A stretch of DNA of 7,785 nucleotides from an uncultured Oscillospiraceae bacterium (lineage in GTDB: Bacteria; Bacillota; Clostridia; Oscillospirales; Oscillospiraceae). The position numbers were made by a program, and so were the translations under genes. The stretch is from assembly GCA_934569215.1 (NCBI GenBank), contig CAKTKF010000037.1:1-7785 (forward strand), given 5' to 3'. Below the pieces are notes generated by a model. The model was not told the DNA's origin. It made no database searches and was given only the letters and a program-made list of their open reading frames with translations. Shown piece by piece: positions 1-6,455 of this stretch; the stretch's first letter is position 1; each line of letters opens with the position of its first letter.

Positions 1-726
1 CGCCACAAACAGATTCACGGGGGAATCGTAAACCGCCTGGGGCTTGCCGATCTGCTGCACCACGCCGTCCTTCATGACCACGATCAGGTCGGAGATGGAC
101 ATGGCTTCCTCCTGGTCGTGGGTGACGAACACGGTGGTGATGCCGGTGGCCTTCTGGATGCGGCGAATTTCCTCCCGGGTCTGGAGCCGCAGGCGGGCGT
201 CCAGATTGGAAAGGGGCTCGTCCAGCAGCAAAATCTTCGGCATTTTTACCAGCGCCCGGGCAATGGCCACACGCTGCTGCTGGCCGCCGGACAGCTCCTT
301 GGGCTTGCGGTCCATCAGCTCCTCGATCTGCACCAGCTTCGCCGCCTCCAGCGCCATGTCGGCCATCTGCTGGCGGGTGAGCTTGTCCTTGCCCGTCCGG
401 TTTTCCAAAGGGAAGGTGATATTCTGCCGCACCGTCAGGTGGGGATACAGGGCATAATTCTGGAACACCAGCCCCACGCCCCGGTTTTCCGCGGGCAGGT
501 CGGTGACGTCGTCGTCCCCGAAGAAGATACGGCCGGAGGTGGGCTTCTGCAATCCGGAGAGCAGGTTCAGCGTGGTGGATTTGCCGCAGCCCGAGGGACC
601 CAGCAGCCCCAGCAGCACGCCGTCGGGAATCTCAAAGGTGAAATCGTTTACGGCGACAATATCGGCGGGCTGCTTTTTGCTGCGGCTGGGGAACTTTTTC
701 GTCAGATTTTGCAGGGTGACTTTCAT
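1..726 (-). CDS. Sugar ABC transporter ATP-binding subunit, MalK/UgpC/MsmK type (C-terminus cut by window edge)
   Basis: This is the cytoplasmic ATPase that powers uptake through a CUT1-type (sugar or glycerol-3-phosphate) ABC importer. The 242 visible residues hold the whole nucleotide-binding domain: Walker A GPSGCGKST (43-51), Q-loop Gln89, signature LSGGQQQR (145-152), Walker B ILLLDE with Glu170, D-loop SNLDA (173-177) and switch His203 in THDQEEAM. Family members run to about 360-380 residues, so the C-terminal regulatory domain lies beyond position 1. A short basic insert (about residues 13-22) precedes the A-loop region, compared with classical MalK. The ATG at 726 has a modest AAAAAGGA 10 bases upstream. 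An in-frame TTG at 747 has a better GGAGG (755-759), but the promoter at 760-788 would start the transcript past that site. No permease or binding-protein gene is visible. It could be an orphan ATPase shared by several importers, as MsmK is in streptococci (inference). Confidence 0.93.
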   Translation of the reverse strand, partial: MKVTLQNLTKKFPSRSKKQPADIVAVNDFTFEIPDGVLLGLLGPSGCGKSTTLNLLSGLQKPTSGRIFFGDDDVTDLPAENRGVGLVFQNYALYPHLTVRQNITFPLENRTGKDKLTRQQMADMALEAAKLVQIEELMDRKPKELSGGQQQRVAIARALVKMPKILLLDEPLSNLDARLRLQTREEIRRIQKATGITTVFVTHDQEEAMSISDLIVVMKDGVVQQIGKPQAVYDSPVNLFVA

Positions 727-759
727 GGAACCACAGTCCTTTTTCAAAGCGTTGCCTCC

Positions 760-788
760 ATTATATGCCACAAAGCTTCGTATTTCAA
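760..788 (-). promoter_or_regulatory. Promoter for the ABC ATPase gene (TTGAAA-17-TATAAT)
   Basis: Read on the minus strand, a -35 box TTGAAA (788-783) and a perfect -10 box TATAAT (765-760) are separated by exactly 17 bases, the ideal sigma-A geometry. The predicted transcript start is near A753, giving a short leader of about 27 nt before the ATG at 726. The position just after the upstream gene's terminator supports an independent transcription unit. Confidence 0.75.
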
Positions 789-810
789 GAAAAAAGAATT
801 CCTGAGTACG

Positions 811-844
811 AAAAGGGCGGGAAACGCAAAATGCGTTTCCCGCC
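811..844 (-). terminator. Rho-independent terminator of the acyltransferase gene
   Basis: A perfect 13-bp stem (816-828 with 832-844, core GGCGGGAAACGCA) has a 3-base loop. On the minus strand it is followed by CTTTT (815-811). It begins 12 bases after the acyltransferase stop codon and ends before the next promoter. A-rich sequence on the other side may allow weak function in the opposite direction, but no plus-strand gene needs it. Confidence 0.85.
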
Positions 845-856
845 ACGCTGTTATTT

Positions 857-1909
857 TTATTGGGCAGCAACCTTGCTCCGGCGCTTGTTTTTCCATGTCT
901 CCACCAGAAACAGCGTCAGCACGGAATAGACGGTCAGCAAAGTGAAGAAAATCCCGCTACATTGCCACTGGGTCAGCCCGATGCCCCGCGCCTGGGCACC
1001 CGGAATCAGCCGCGCCTGCACGAACCGGGCGACGAGGGCGTGATTCAGGTAAACGGCGTAGGAGAATTTGCCGAAATTCCGGAAAATCCGCCGGTTCAGC
1101 ACCGCATTGACCCAGGACGTGCCGTCATAGCACCCAAGAATCAGAATGGGCGTGGTGATCAGGAAAATGTTGGCGAGGTCGGCATATACGAAGATGGTCA
1201 CGGCAGATAAAATGACCGCCAGATTGAAGAAGACCCTTTTGCTTTTCAGCCGCTCATAATAGGGCGTGGTGGTGAAATAAAACGTCAGCACGCCGATGCA
1301 CAATGGCGAAAACGCCCGCAGAAGGGGCAGGTAGAAAAAGCCGTAGTTTTCCCACAAATCCACCCCGGAATACAGCAACGACTGAATCATCAGAATGGCG
1401 GCGGGAAACACCAGCGTCCGGCTGACGCGCTCATTGCGGCACAGAAGACCGTAGACGAAGAACCCCGCAATCACCAGGGCGGACAGCTGCCACAGGGGAT
1501 AGTTGAGACTTTCATGGAAGCGGTAGGCGCTTTGCAGGAGCAGAAGGTCGGGAATCTGGTTGTAGAAGTCCAGAGCAATGGCGCTGACCTTGTCCCAGCT
1601 GGGAGACATCACCAGATGCACCAGACTTCTTGCCAAGGTGTACAGAAAAAATGCCGCCAGGGAAAACAGGTAGTGGGGATAAATGGAGGTTACATGATCC
1701 AGGGTATAGTCCCACGCGCCGTAGGATTTTCCCCCGTCGGCAAAGGAGCGGGCGTAGAACTTCCTCCCCAGAAAGAACCCGGAGATGATGAAAAACACCT
1801 GCACCGCCACCGTAGGGCCGGGGGCAATGGTGGTGCCGAAATGGAAAAAGGCGATGATGTACGCGAATACCAGCTTCAGTACGTCAATGGAATAGATGCG
1901 TTGTTTCAC
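857..1909 (-). CDS. Acyltransferase-3 family membrane protein (OafA/YrhL-like)
   Basis: Predicted multi-pass membrane acyltransferase (Acyltransferase_3 family), 350 residues, a normal length for the family's membrane domain with no extra SGNH domain. Family marks are the N-terminal 'SIDVLK' with Asp9, the conserved His23 in FFHFG, a VQVFFIISGFF segment (36-46) matching the family's 'VDVFFVISGF' region, and the late FSYAVYLNH segment (282-290). Many hydrophobic stretches (about 12-28, 33-48, 78-100, 142-157, 166-180, 192-212, 228-258, 316-336) fit about ten membrane helices. Such proteins acetylate or succinylate surface glycans, exopolysaccharides or peptidoglycan; the substrate here cannot be told. 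The GTG start at 1907-1909 is chosen because GAGGG (1917-1921) sits 7 bases upstream and the family N-terminus follows at once. It is a single-gene unit with its own terminator, and its promoter appears to lie about 200 bases upstream, beyond the hairpin block. Confidence 0.88.
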   Translation of the reverse strand: MKQRIYSIDVLKLVFAYIIAFFHFGTTIAPGPTVAVQVFFIISGFFLGRKFYARSFADGGKSYGAWDYTLDHVTSIYPHYLFSLAAFFLYTLARSLVHLVMSPSWDKVSAIALDFYNQIPDLLLLQSAYRFHESLNYPLWQLSALVIAGFFVYGLLCRNERVSRTLVFPAAILMIQSLLYSGVDLWENYGFFYLPLLRAFSPLCIGVLTFYFTTTPYYERLKSKRVFFNLAVILSAVTIFVYADLANIFLITTPILILGCYDGTSWVNAVLNRRIFRNFGKFSYAVYLNHALVARFVQARLIPGAQARGIGLTQWQCSGIFFTLLTVYSVLTLFLVETWKNKRRSKVAAQ

Positions 1910-1929
1910 GGCGTTTCCCTCGCAAATTC

Positions 1930-2099
1930 ATACTATTTCTTCATAAAATGATTTCATCATTTTATTTAAGCCGTTTCACGGCAGACCGCCTGGTCGGCGG
2001 TAAGAAATGTATTGACTTCGTTTTTTAGCGGCAGTGGCCGCTGGCCGCAATCCTGCGGCCTAATAAAACGCTTTTAAGCGTTTTATTAAAAACTCGTAT
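1930..2099. repeat. MITE-like palindromic block: imperfect terminal inverted repeats enclosing six stem-loops
   Basis: The outer 21 bases at each end (1930-1950 and the complement of 2079-2099) match at 16 of 21 positions without gaps (ATACTATTTCTTCATAAAA against ATACGAGTTTTTAATAAAA). Between them lie six perfect stem-loops in a row: 1943-1965 (9 bp, loop 5), 1970-1982 (5 bp, loop 3), 1985-2001 (6 bp, loop 5), 2027-2042 (6 bp, loop 4), 2043-2060 (7 bp, loop 4) and 2061-2088 (13 bp, loop 2). The outer hairpins are AT-rich and the inner ones GC-rich. The flanks CAAATT (1923-1928) and CAGATT (2100-2105) are a possible degenerate target duplication. There is no coding capacity. It may be a non-autonomous mobile repeat, or a structured RNA leader, since the promoter at 2112-2140 would transcribe it. 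Which of these is right cannot be decided from one copy. Confidence 0.6.
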
Positions 2100-2111
2100 C
2101 AGATTACTCCC

Positions 2112-2140
2112 AGTTTATCGGTTTTTTCTGAAAATGTCAA
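2112..2140 (-). promoter_or_regulatory. Probable promoter of the acyltransferase gene (TTGACA-17-TAAACT)
   Basis: On the minus strand a perfect -35 box TTGACA (2140-2135), a 17-base spacer and a -10 box TAAACT (2117-2112, 4 of 6 consensus) lie directly downstream of the argF terminator. The likely start is A2105. Because the gene starts at 1909, the transcript would have a leader of about 195 nt that includes the entire hairpin block at 1930-2099. I see no convincing promoter closer to the gene. Confidence 0.65.
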
Positions 2141-2146
2141 TGACGG

Positions 2147-2178
2147 AAAATCCCGGCGGCTTTCAAAAGCCGCCGGGA
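2147..2178 (-). terminator. Rho-independent terminator of the arg operon
   Basis: A GC-rich stem of 12 bp (2151-2162 with 2167-2178; arm CCCGGCGGCTT) with a 4-base loop begins 6 bases after the argF stop codon. On the minus strand it is followed by TTTT (2150-2147). It ends the arginine transcript and separates it from the promoter at 2112-2140. Confidence 0.9.
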
Positions 2179-2184
2179 GAATCA

Positions 2185-3168
2185 TTACAATGTCGCCGCC
2201 ATGACGGCCTTGATGGTGTGCATCCGGTTTTCCGCCTCGTCGAAGACGATGGACTGGCTGCCTTCAAAGACCTCGTCGGTCACCTCCATGCAGTCGATGC
2301 CGAATTTGTCGTAAATCTGGCGGCCGATGGTGGTGTTCAGATCGTGGAAGGCGGGCAGACAGTGGAGGAACCGGCATTGGCTTCCGGCCTTTTCCATCAG
2401 TTCCTTTGTCACCCGGTAGGGGGTCAGGTCTTCGATCCGTTCCTGCCAGACGCTGTCCGGCTCGCCCATGGAGACCCACACGTCGGTGTAGATCACGTCC
2501 GCACCGGGGACGGCTTTGCCGGGGTCGGTGATGAATTCCAGCACCGCGCCCGTCTCGGCGGCAACGGCCTGACACTTTTCAATCAACGCGGCATCGGGGA
2601 AATACTTCTCCGGGGCGCAGGCCACGAAGTGCATCCCCATCTTGGCGCAGCCCACCATCAGAGAATCTCCCATGTTGTACCGGGCATCGCCCATGTAAAC
2701 CAGCTTTTTGCCCTTCAGCCCGCCGAAATGCTCCCGGATGGTGAGAAAGTCCGCCAGTATCTGGGTGGGGTGAAATTCATTGGTCAGGCCGTTCCAGACC
2801 GGCACGCCGGAAAATTCCGCCAGCTGCTCCACGATTGATTGGGCGTAGCCCCGGTATTCGATGCCGTCGTACATCCGACCCAGCACCCGGGCGGTATCGG
2901 CGATGGATTCCTTTTTGCCCATCTGAGAGCCGGTGGGGCCGAGATAGGTCACCCCCATGCCCAGATCGTGTCCCGCCACCTCAAAGGCGCAGCGGGTGCG
3001 GGTGGAGTCCTTTTCAAACAGCAGCACGATGTTCTTCCCCTCGTGGATGCGGTGGGGGATCCCCGCTTTTTTCTTTGCCTTCAGCTCCGCCGCCAGATCC
3101 AGCAGATAGGTGATCTCTGCCGGGGTGAAGTCCAGCAGCGTCAGAAAGCTTCTGCCTTTCAGATTCAT
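2185..3168 (-). CDS. argF: Ornithine carbamoyltransferase
   Basis: Transfers the carbamoyl group of carbamoyl phosphate to ornithine to give citrulline, in the cytoplasm; the family is normally trimeric. At 327 residues it has the usual length. Carbamoyl phosphate is bound by STRTR (55-59) and HPTQ (133-136), ornithine by the SMGEP loop (233-237, SMG motif), and HCLPAFHD (269-276) holds the catalytic Cys270. Long stretches resemble the E. coli ArgF/ArgI type, for example [13 protein letters not shown] and the end [12 protein letters not shown]. Overlap of its ATG (3166-3168) with the argD stop (ATGA) and a GGGAGG 6 bases upstream fix the start. The frame stays open upstream to 3489, but that part only shadows argD. 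It is the last gene before the terminator. Catabolic (ArcB) enzymes look similar, but the biosynthetic operon makes the anabolic role clear. Confidence 0.97.
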   Translation of the reverse strand: MNLKGRSFLTLLDFTPAEITYLLDLAAELKAKKKAGIPHRIHEGKNIVLLFEKDSTRTRCAFEVAGHDLGMGVTYLGPTGSQMGKKESIADTARVLGRMYDGIEYRGYAQSIVEQLAEFSGVPVWNGLTNEFHPTQILADFLTIREHFGGLKGKKLVYMGDARYNMGDSLMVGCAKMGMHFVACAPEKYFPDAALIEKCQAVAAETGAVLEFITDPGKAVPGADVIYTDVWVSMGEPDSVWQERIEDLTPYRVTKELMEKAGSQCRFLHCLPAFHDLNTTIGRQIYDKFGIDCMEVTDEVFEGSQSIVFDEAENRMHTIKAVMAATL

Positions 3169-4343
3169 ACGTTTCCTCCCAATTCCTTTGCCGCCGCCCG
3201 AATGGTCTCCACGGCAAATGCCAGATCCTCCATGGGGATGTTCAGCGCCGGCAGCAGCCGCACCTTGTCCTTTGCGGTCAGGCACAGCACGCCGTTTTCC
3301 ATGCATTTGCGAACCACGTCCCCGGCGGGGGCGGCGGTCTTCACGCCGATCATCAGACCCATACCGGTAACCCCCGTGATGCCGGGGGCGCCGGTAAGCG
3401 CGGAAAAGACGTAGGCGCTCTTTTCCCGAACCTCCGCCAGAAATGCGTCGTCCAGACGGGACAGGACGCTGATGGCGCCTGCACAGCACACGGGATTTCC
3501 GCCGTAGGTGGAGCCGTGGTCGCCGGGGCCGAGAATATTCTGCACCTTCTCCCCCAGCAGCGTCGCGCCGATGGGCAGGCCGCCGCCCAGTCCCTTGGCG
3601 GTGGAGACGATGTCGGGATTGATGCCAAAATTCATGTAGCCGTAGAGCATTCCCGTGCGGCCGTTGCCGGTCTGCACCTCGTCCATCATCAGGGGGATAT
3701 CCTGCTCCCGGGCGATTTTTGCGGCGGCCTGAACGAATTCCTTCGTCAGGGGAACCACGCCGCCCTCGCCCTGAATGGCTTCCATCAGAATGCCCGCCGC
3801 CTTATGCTCCGCCACGGCCTGGGTGAGGGCGGCAACGTTGTTGGCCTCCACGTGGACAAAGCCGGGGGTCAGGGGCTGGAACAGCTGGTGGAAATGTGCC
3901 TGACCGGTGGCGGCCAGGGTGGTGAGGGTGCGCCCATGGAAGCTGTTGACCAGCGTGACGATGGTGTAACAGTCCGCGCCCTTCTTTTCGGCGGAATATT
4001 TTCTTGCGGCTTTAATGGCGCATTCGTTGGCCTCCGCGCCGGAGTTGGAGAAGAAGACCTTCTTCATCCCGGTCTTCTCGCACAGCAGCTGGGCAAGCTT
4101 AGCACAAGGCTCCGTGTAGTACAGGTTGGAGGTGTGCTGAACCTTGCCAAGCTGCTGGGTCACGGCCTGTTCCCAGGCTTCGTCGCCGATGCCGAAGGCG
4201 GTCACGCCGATGCCGGAACCCATGTCCACATAGGTCTTCCCGCTTGCGTCCGTCACCCGGCTTCCCTTGCCGGAGACAATCTCCACCGGGAAGCGCTTAT
4301 ACGTTCCTGCGACGTAGGTCTGATCCAGTTCCATGATGTTCAC
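3165..4343 (-). CDS. argD: Acetylornithine aminotransferase
   Basis: PLP-dependent class-III aminotransferase that converts N-acetylglutamate-5-semialdehyde and glutamate to N-acetylornithine and 2-oxoglutarate. At 392 residues it matches the family. Visible marks are SGAEANE (101-107) for phosphate binding, FHGRT (135-139), [11 protein letters not shown] (221-231) with Asp221 pairing with the pyridine nitrogen, and STAKGLGGG (247-255) with Lys250 as the Schiff-base lysine. The GTG start (4341-4343) overlaps the argB stop as GTGA and has AAGAGGTG 7 bases upstream (4351-4358). An ATG three codons later (4332-4334) is possible but too far from that site. Its stop overlaps the argF start by 4 bases, so translation of argB, argD and argF is probably coupled. 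Related enzymes can also act on succinylornithine or GABA; the cluster argues for arginine synthesis. Confidence 0.97.
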   Translation of the reverse strand: MNIMELDQTYVAGTYKRFPVEIVSGKGSRVTDASGKTYVDMGSGIGVTAFGIGDEAWEQAVTQQLGKVQHTSNLYYTEPCAKLAQLLCEKTGMKKVFFSNSGAEANECAIKAARKYSAEKKGADCYTIVTLVNSFHGRTLTTLAATGQAHFHQLFQPLTPGFVHVEANNVAALTQAVAEHKAAGILMEAIQGEGGVVPLTKEFVQAAAKIAREQDIPLMMDEVQTGNGRTGMLYGYMNFGINPDIVSTAKGLGGGLPIGATLLGEKVQNILGPGDHGSTYGGNPVCCAGAISVLSRLDDAFLAEVREKSAYVFSALTGAPGITGVTGMGLMIGVKTAAPAGDVVRKCMENGVLCLTAKDKVRLLPALNIPMEDLAFAVETIRAAAKELGGNV

Positions 4344-5209
4344 GATCGATCACCTCTTACCAGCGTGCCGGCGCCCTCGTCGGTGAGCAGCTCCATAAGG
4401 ATGGAGTGGGGGACCCGGCCGTCCATAATGACTACGTTTTTCACGCCCTTGCCGATGGCCTCAATGCAGCAGTCCACCTTGGGAATCATGCCGCCGGAGA
4501 TGACGCCGTCCGCGAAAAGCTGCTTTGCCCGGCTGACGCTCAGCTCGGGGATGAGAGAGCCGGGGTCGTCTTTGTTCATGAGAATGCCGTTGATGTCCGT
4601 CATCATGATCAGACGCTCGGCCTGAAGACCGCCCGCGATCCAGGCGGCGGCGGTGTCGCCGTTGATGTTGTAGGTGTTGCCCTGACGGTCGCCGGCGATG
4701 GTGGAAATGACGGGAATGTAGTTCTTTTCCAGCAGGTCGGCAATGGGCTTTGTGCGCACCTTCGTGATCTCACCCACGTACCCCAGGGCTTCACTCTTCA
4801 TTCTGGCTTCCAGAATGCCGCCGTCAATGCCGGAAAGTCCCACGGCGTGGCCGCCCTTCATCTGTAAAAGATTGACCAGCGTCTTGTTGATCTTTCCGGC
4901 CAGAACCATCTGAACGATGTCCACGGTCTCCTTGTCCGTCACCCGCAGGCCGTCCACGAAAACCGCTTCCTTGCCCAGACGCTTCATGGTCTGGCTGATC
5001 TCCGGCCCGCCGCCGTGTACCAGCACCACCTTCACGCCGATGAGCCACAGAAGGGCGATGTCCTCCATGACCTGCTGCTTCAGCGCGTCGTTGACCATGG
5101 CGTTGCCGCCGTATTTTACCACAACGGTTTTGCCGCTGTACTGTTTGATGTAGGGCAGTGCCTGGATCAGTACCTCAGAGCGCTGCCGGTTGGAAAATTC
5201 GCTGTCCAT
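4340..5209 (-). CDS. argB: Acetylglutamate kinase, arginine-sensitive type
   Basis: Phosphorylates N-acetylglutamate with ATP to N-acetylglutamyl-5-phosphate, the committed step of the cyclic arginine pathway. It is an amino-acid kinase fold of 289 residues. Motifs are VKYGGNAM (31-38) with Lys32, the HGGGPE loop (65-70), FVDGLRVTD (84-92), NINGDTAA (181-188), TDINGIL (204-210) and SGGMIPK (238-244). The N-terminal extension with ALPYIKQYSGK (17-27) and the C-terminal HSILMELLTDEGAGT (268-282) match the features of hexameric, arginine-inhibited NAG kinases (Thermotoga, Pseudomonas); the short E. coli enzyme lacks the N-terminal helix. I therefore infer feedback inhibition by arginine. The ATG at 5207-5209 has GGAGA 6 bases upstream and lies 12 bases after argJ. 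Its stop overlaps the argD start. Confidence 0.97.
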   Translation of the reverse strand: MDSEFSNRQRSEVLIQALPYIKQYSGKTVVVKYGGNAMVNDALKQQVMEDIALLWLIGVKVVLVHGGGPEISQTMKRLGKEAVFVDGLRVTDKETVDIVQMVLAGKINKTLVNLLQMKGGHAVGLSGIDGGILEARMKSEALGYVGEITKVRTKPIADLLEKNYIPVISTIAGDRQGNTYNINGDTAAAWIAGGLQAERLIMMTDINGILMNKDDPGSLIPELSVSRAKQLFADGVISGGMIPKVDCCIEAIGKGVKNVVIMDGRVPHSILMELLTDEGAGTLVRGDRS

Positions 5210-5221
5210 ATGCGGTCTCCA

Positions 5222-6436
5222 TTATGTACGGTAATCGCCGTTGATCTTCACATAGTCGTAGGTCAGGTCGCAGCCCCAGGCGGTGGCGGCGCAGTCGCCG
5301 CTGTTCAGGCAGACCAGGATCTCGATCTCCTTTTCCAAGAGGATCTTCTTGGCCAACTCCTCGGAAAAGTCCACGCCCGCGCCGTTTTTGCATACGGGGA
5401 TTTCCCCGGCGGCACTGCGGAAGGACACGTCCACCCGGCTTACGTCCACCTGCGCGCCGCTGTAGCCGATGGCGCACAGCACCCGTCCCCAGTTGGCGTC
5501 CGCGCCGAACATGGCGGCTTTCAGGAGGCTGGAGCAGATGACGCTTTTGGCGACAGTCCTGGCCGTGGCCAGATCATGTGCGCCGTTGACGCTGCACTCC
5601 AGCAGCTTGGTGGCACCCTCGCCGTCTCCGGCGATCCTGCGGCACAGGGCGATGGTAACGGAGTTCAGCGCCTTCATAAAGACGGTAAAATCCGTCCCCT
5701 CGGCGGTGATGGGCTCATTTTCCGCCATGCCGTTGGCAAGCACGGTCACCATATCGTTGGTGGAGGTGTCGCCGTCGATGGAGACCATGTTGAAGGTGCC
5801 GGCAATGTCCCCGGAGAGCGCCTTTTGCAGCATATCCGGGGCAATGGAAACGTCGGTGGTGATGAACACCAGCATGGTCGCCATGTTGGGATGAATCATG
5901 CCGCTGCCCTTGGCGATGCCGCCGATACGGCAGGTTTTGCCCCCCAGGGTGAACTCCACGGCGACCTCCTTCTTCACGGTGTCGGTGGTCATGATGCCCT
6001 CGGCGGCGGCCTCGCCGCCGGTTTCCGACAGCCCCTTCACCAGGGCGGGAAGTCCCGCGGCGATGGGGTCGACGGACAGGGGCAGACCGATGACGCCGGT
6101 GGAGGCGACCACGACATCGTCAGGGGAGATCCCCAACTGCTTTGCCGCCAAAGCGCTCATCTCCTCGGCAATTGCAATGCCGTTTGCGTTGCAGGTATTG
6201 GCGTTGCCGCTGTTGCAGATGACGGCCTGGGCGGTGCCGTTGCTCAAGTGCCGTTTGGTGACCGTCAGAGGCGCGCCCTTCACCAGATTGGTGGTGTACA
6301 CCGCCGCGGCGCTGGCAGGCACGGCGCTGAAAATCAGGGATAGATCCTTTTTGGCGTGGTTTTTCCGGATACCGCAATGGATTCCGTTGGCGGTAAAGCC
6401 CTTCGCGGCACATACGCCGCCGGATACTGCTTTCAT
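5222..6436 (-). CDS. argJ: Glutamate N-acetyltransferase (ornithine acetyltransferase), ArgJ
   Basis: Moves the acetyl group from N-acetylornithine to glutamate, releasing ornithine and regenerating N-acetylglutamate; bifunctional members also use acetyl-CoA. It is made as a 404-residue precursor that cleaves itself before a threonine. The site is clear: KGSGMIHPNMATML (176-189), with Thr187 as the new N-terminal nucleophile, giving an alpha chain of about 186 and a beta chain of about 218 residues. STGVIG (112-117) supplies the oxyanion-hole Thr-Gly; DGDTSTND (221-228) and the C-terminal YVKINGDYRT (395-404) are also typical. The ATG at 6434-6436 has AAAGGAG 7 bases upstream, 19 bases after argC. 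No argA-type synthase is seen in the window, so this enzyme may also make the first N-acetylglutamate, but mono- and bifunctional forms cannot be told apart from sequence alone. Confidence 0.97.
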   Translation of the reverse strand: MKAVSGGVCAAKGFTANGIHCGIRKNHAKKDLSLIFSAVPASAAAVYTTNLVKGAPLTVTKRHLSNGTAQAVICNSGNANTCNANGIAIAEEMSALAAKQLGISPDDVVVASTGVIGLPLSVDPIAAGLPALVKGLSETGGEAAAEGIMTTDTVKKEVAVEFTLGGKTCRIGGIAKGSGMIHPNMATMLVFITTDVSIAPDMLQKALSGDIAGTFNMVSIDGDTSTNDMVTVLANGMAENEPITAEGTDFTVFMKALNSVTIALCRRIAGDGEGATKLLECSVNGAHDLATARTVAKSVICSSLLKAAMFGADANWGRVLCAIGYSGAQVDVSRVDVSFRSAAGEIPVCKNGAGVDFSEELAKKILLEKEIEILVCLNSGDCAATAWGCDLTYDYVKINGDYRT

Positions 6437-6455
6437 GTTTTTTCTCCTTTTCGGG

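Noticed and set aside
118..945. Plus-strand open frame of 275 codons
   Set aside because: It runs opposite the ABC ATPase, across that gene's promoter and the terminator hairpin, and into the acyltransferase gene. The translated composition looks like antisense of GC-rich coding sequence.
1928..1960. Ten-codon minus-strand ORF (MMKSFYEEIV) within the hairpin block
   Set aside because: There is no Shine-Dalgarno sequence before its ATG, and the frame arises from the AT-rich palindrome at 1943-1965. I cannot support translation, though it would be worth a glance if the block proves to be a repeat.
2012..2040. TTGACT on the plus strand as a promoter -35 box
   Set aside because: At 17 bases spacing the -10 position reads TGGCCG, which is not a -10 box, and no plus-strand gene follows.
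3169..3489. 107-codon upstream extension of the argF frame
   Set aside because: It overlaps argD in another frame. The true ArgF N-terminus ([14 protein letters not shown]) begins at 3168 with a GGGAGG 6 bases upstream and an ATGA overlap.
4344..4351. GATCGATC palindrome at the argB/argD junction as an operator
   Set aside because: It is a short spacer between the argD ribosome binding site and its GTG inside an operon, with no second copy nearby. Chance is the simpler explanation.
5015..6343. Long plus-strand open frame (442 codons) opposite argJ and argB
   Set aside because: It lies wholly opposite two unmistakable arg genes. Its protein is rich in Gly, His, Val and Ala, as expected for the reverse of GC-rich codons, and shows no recognisable domain.
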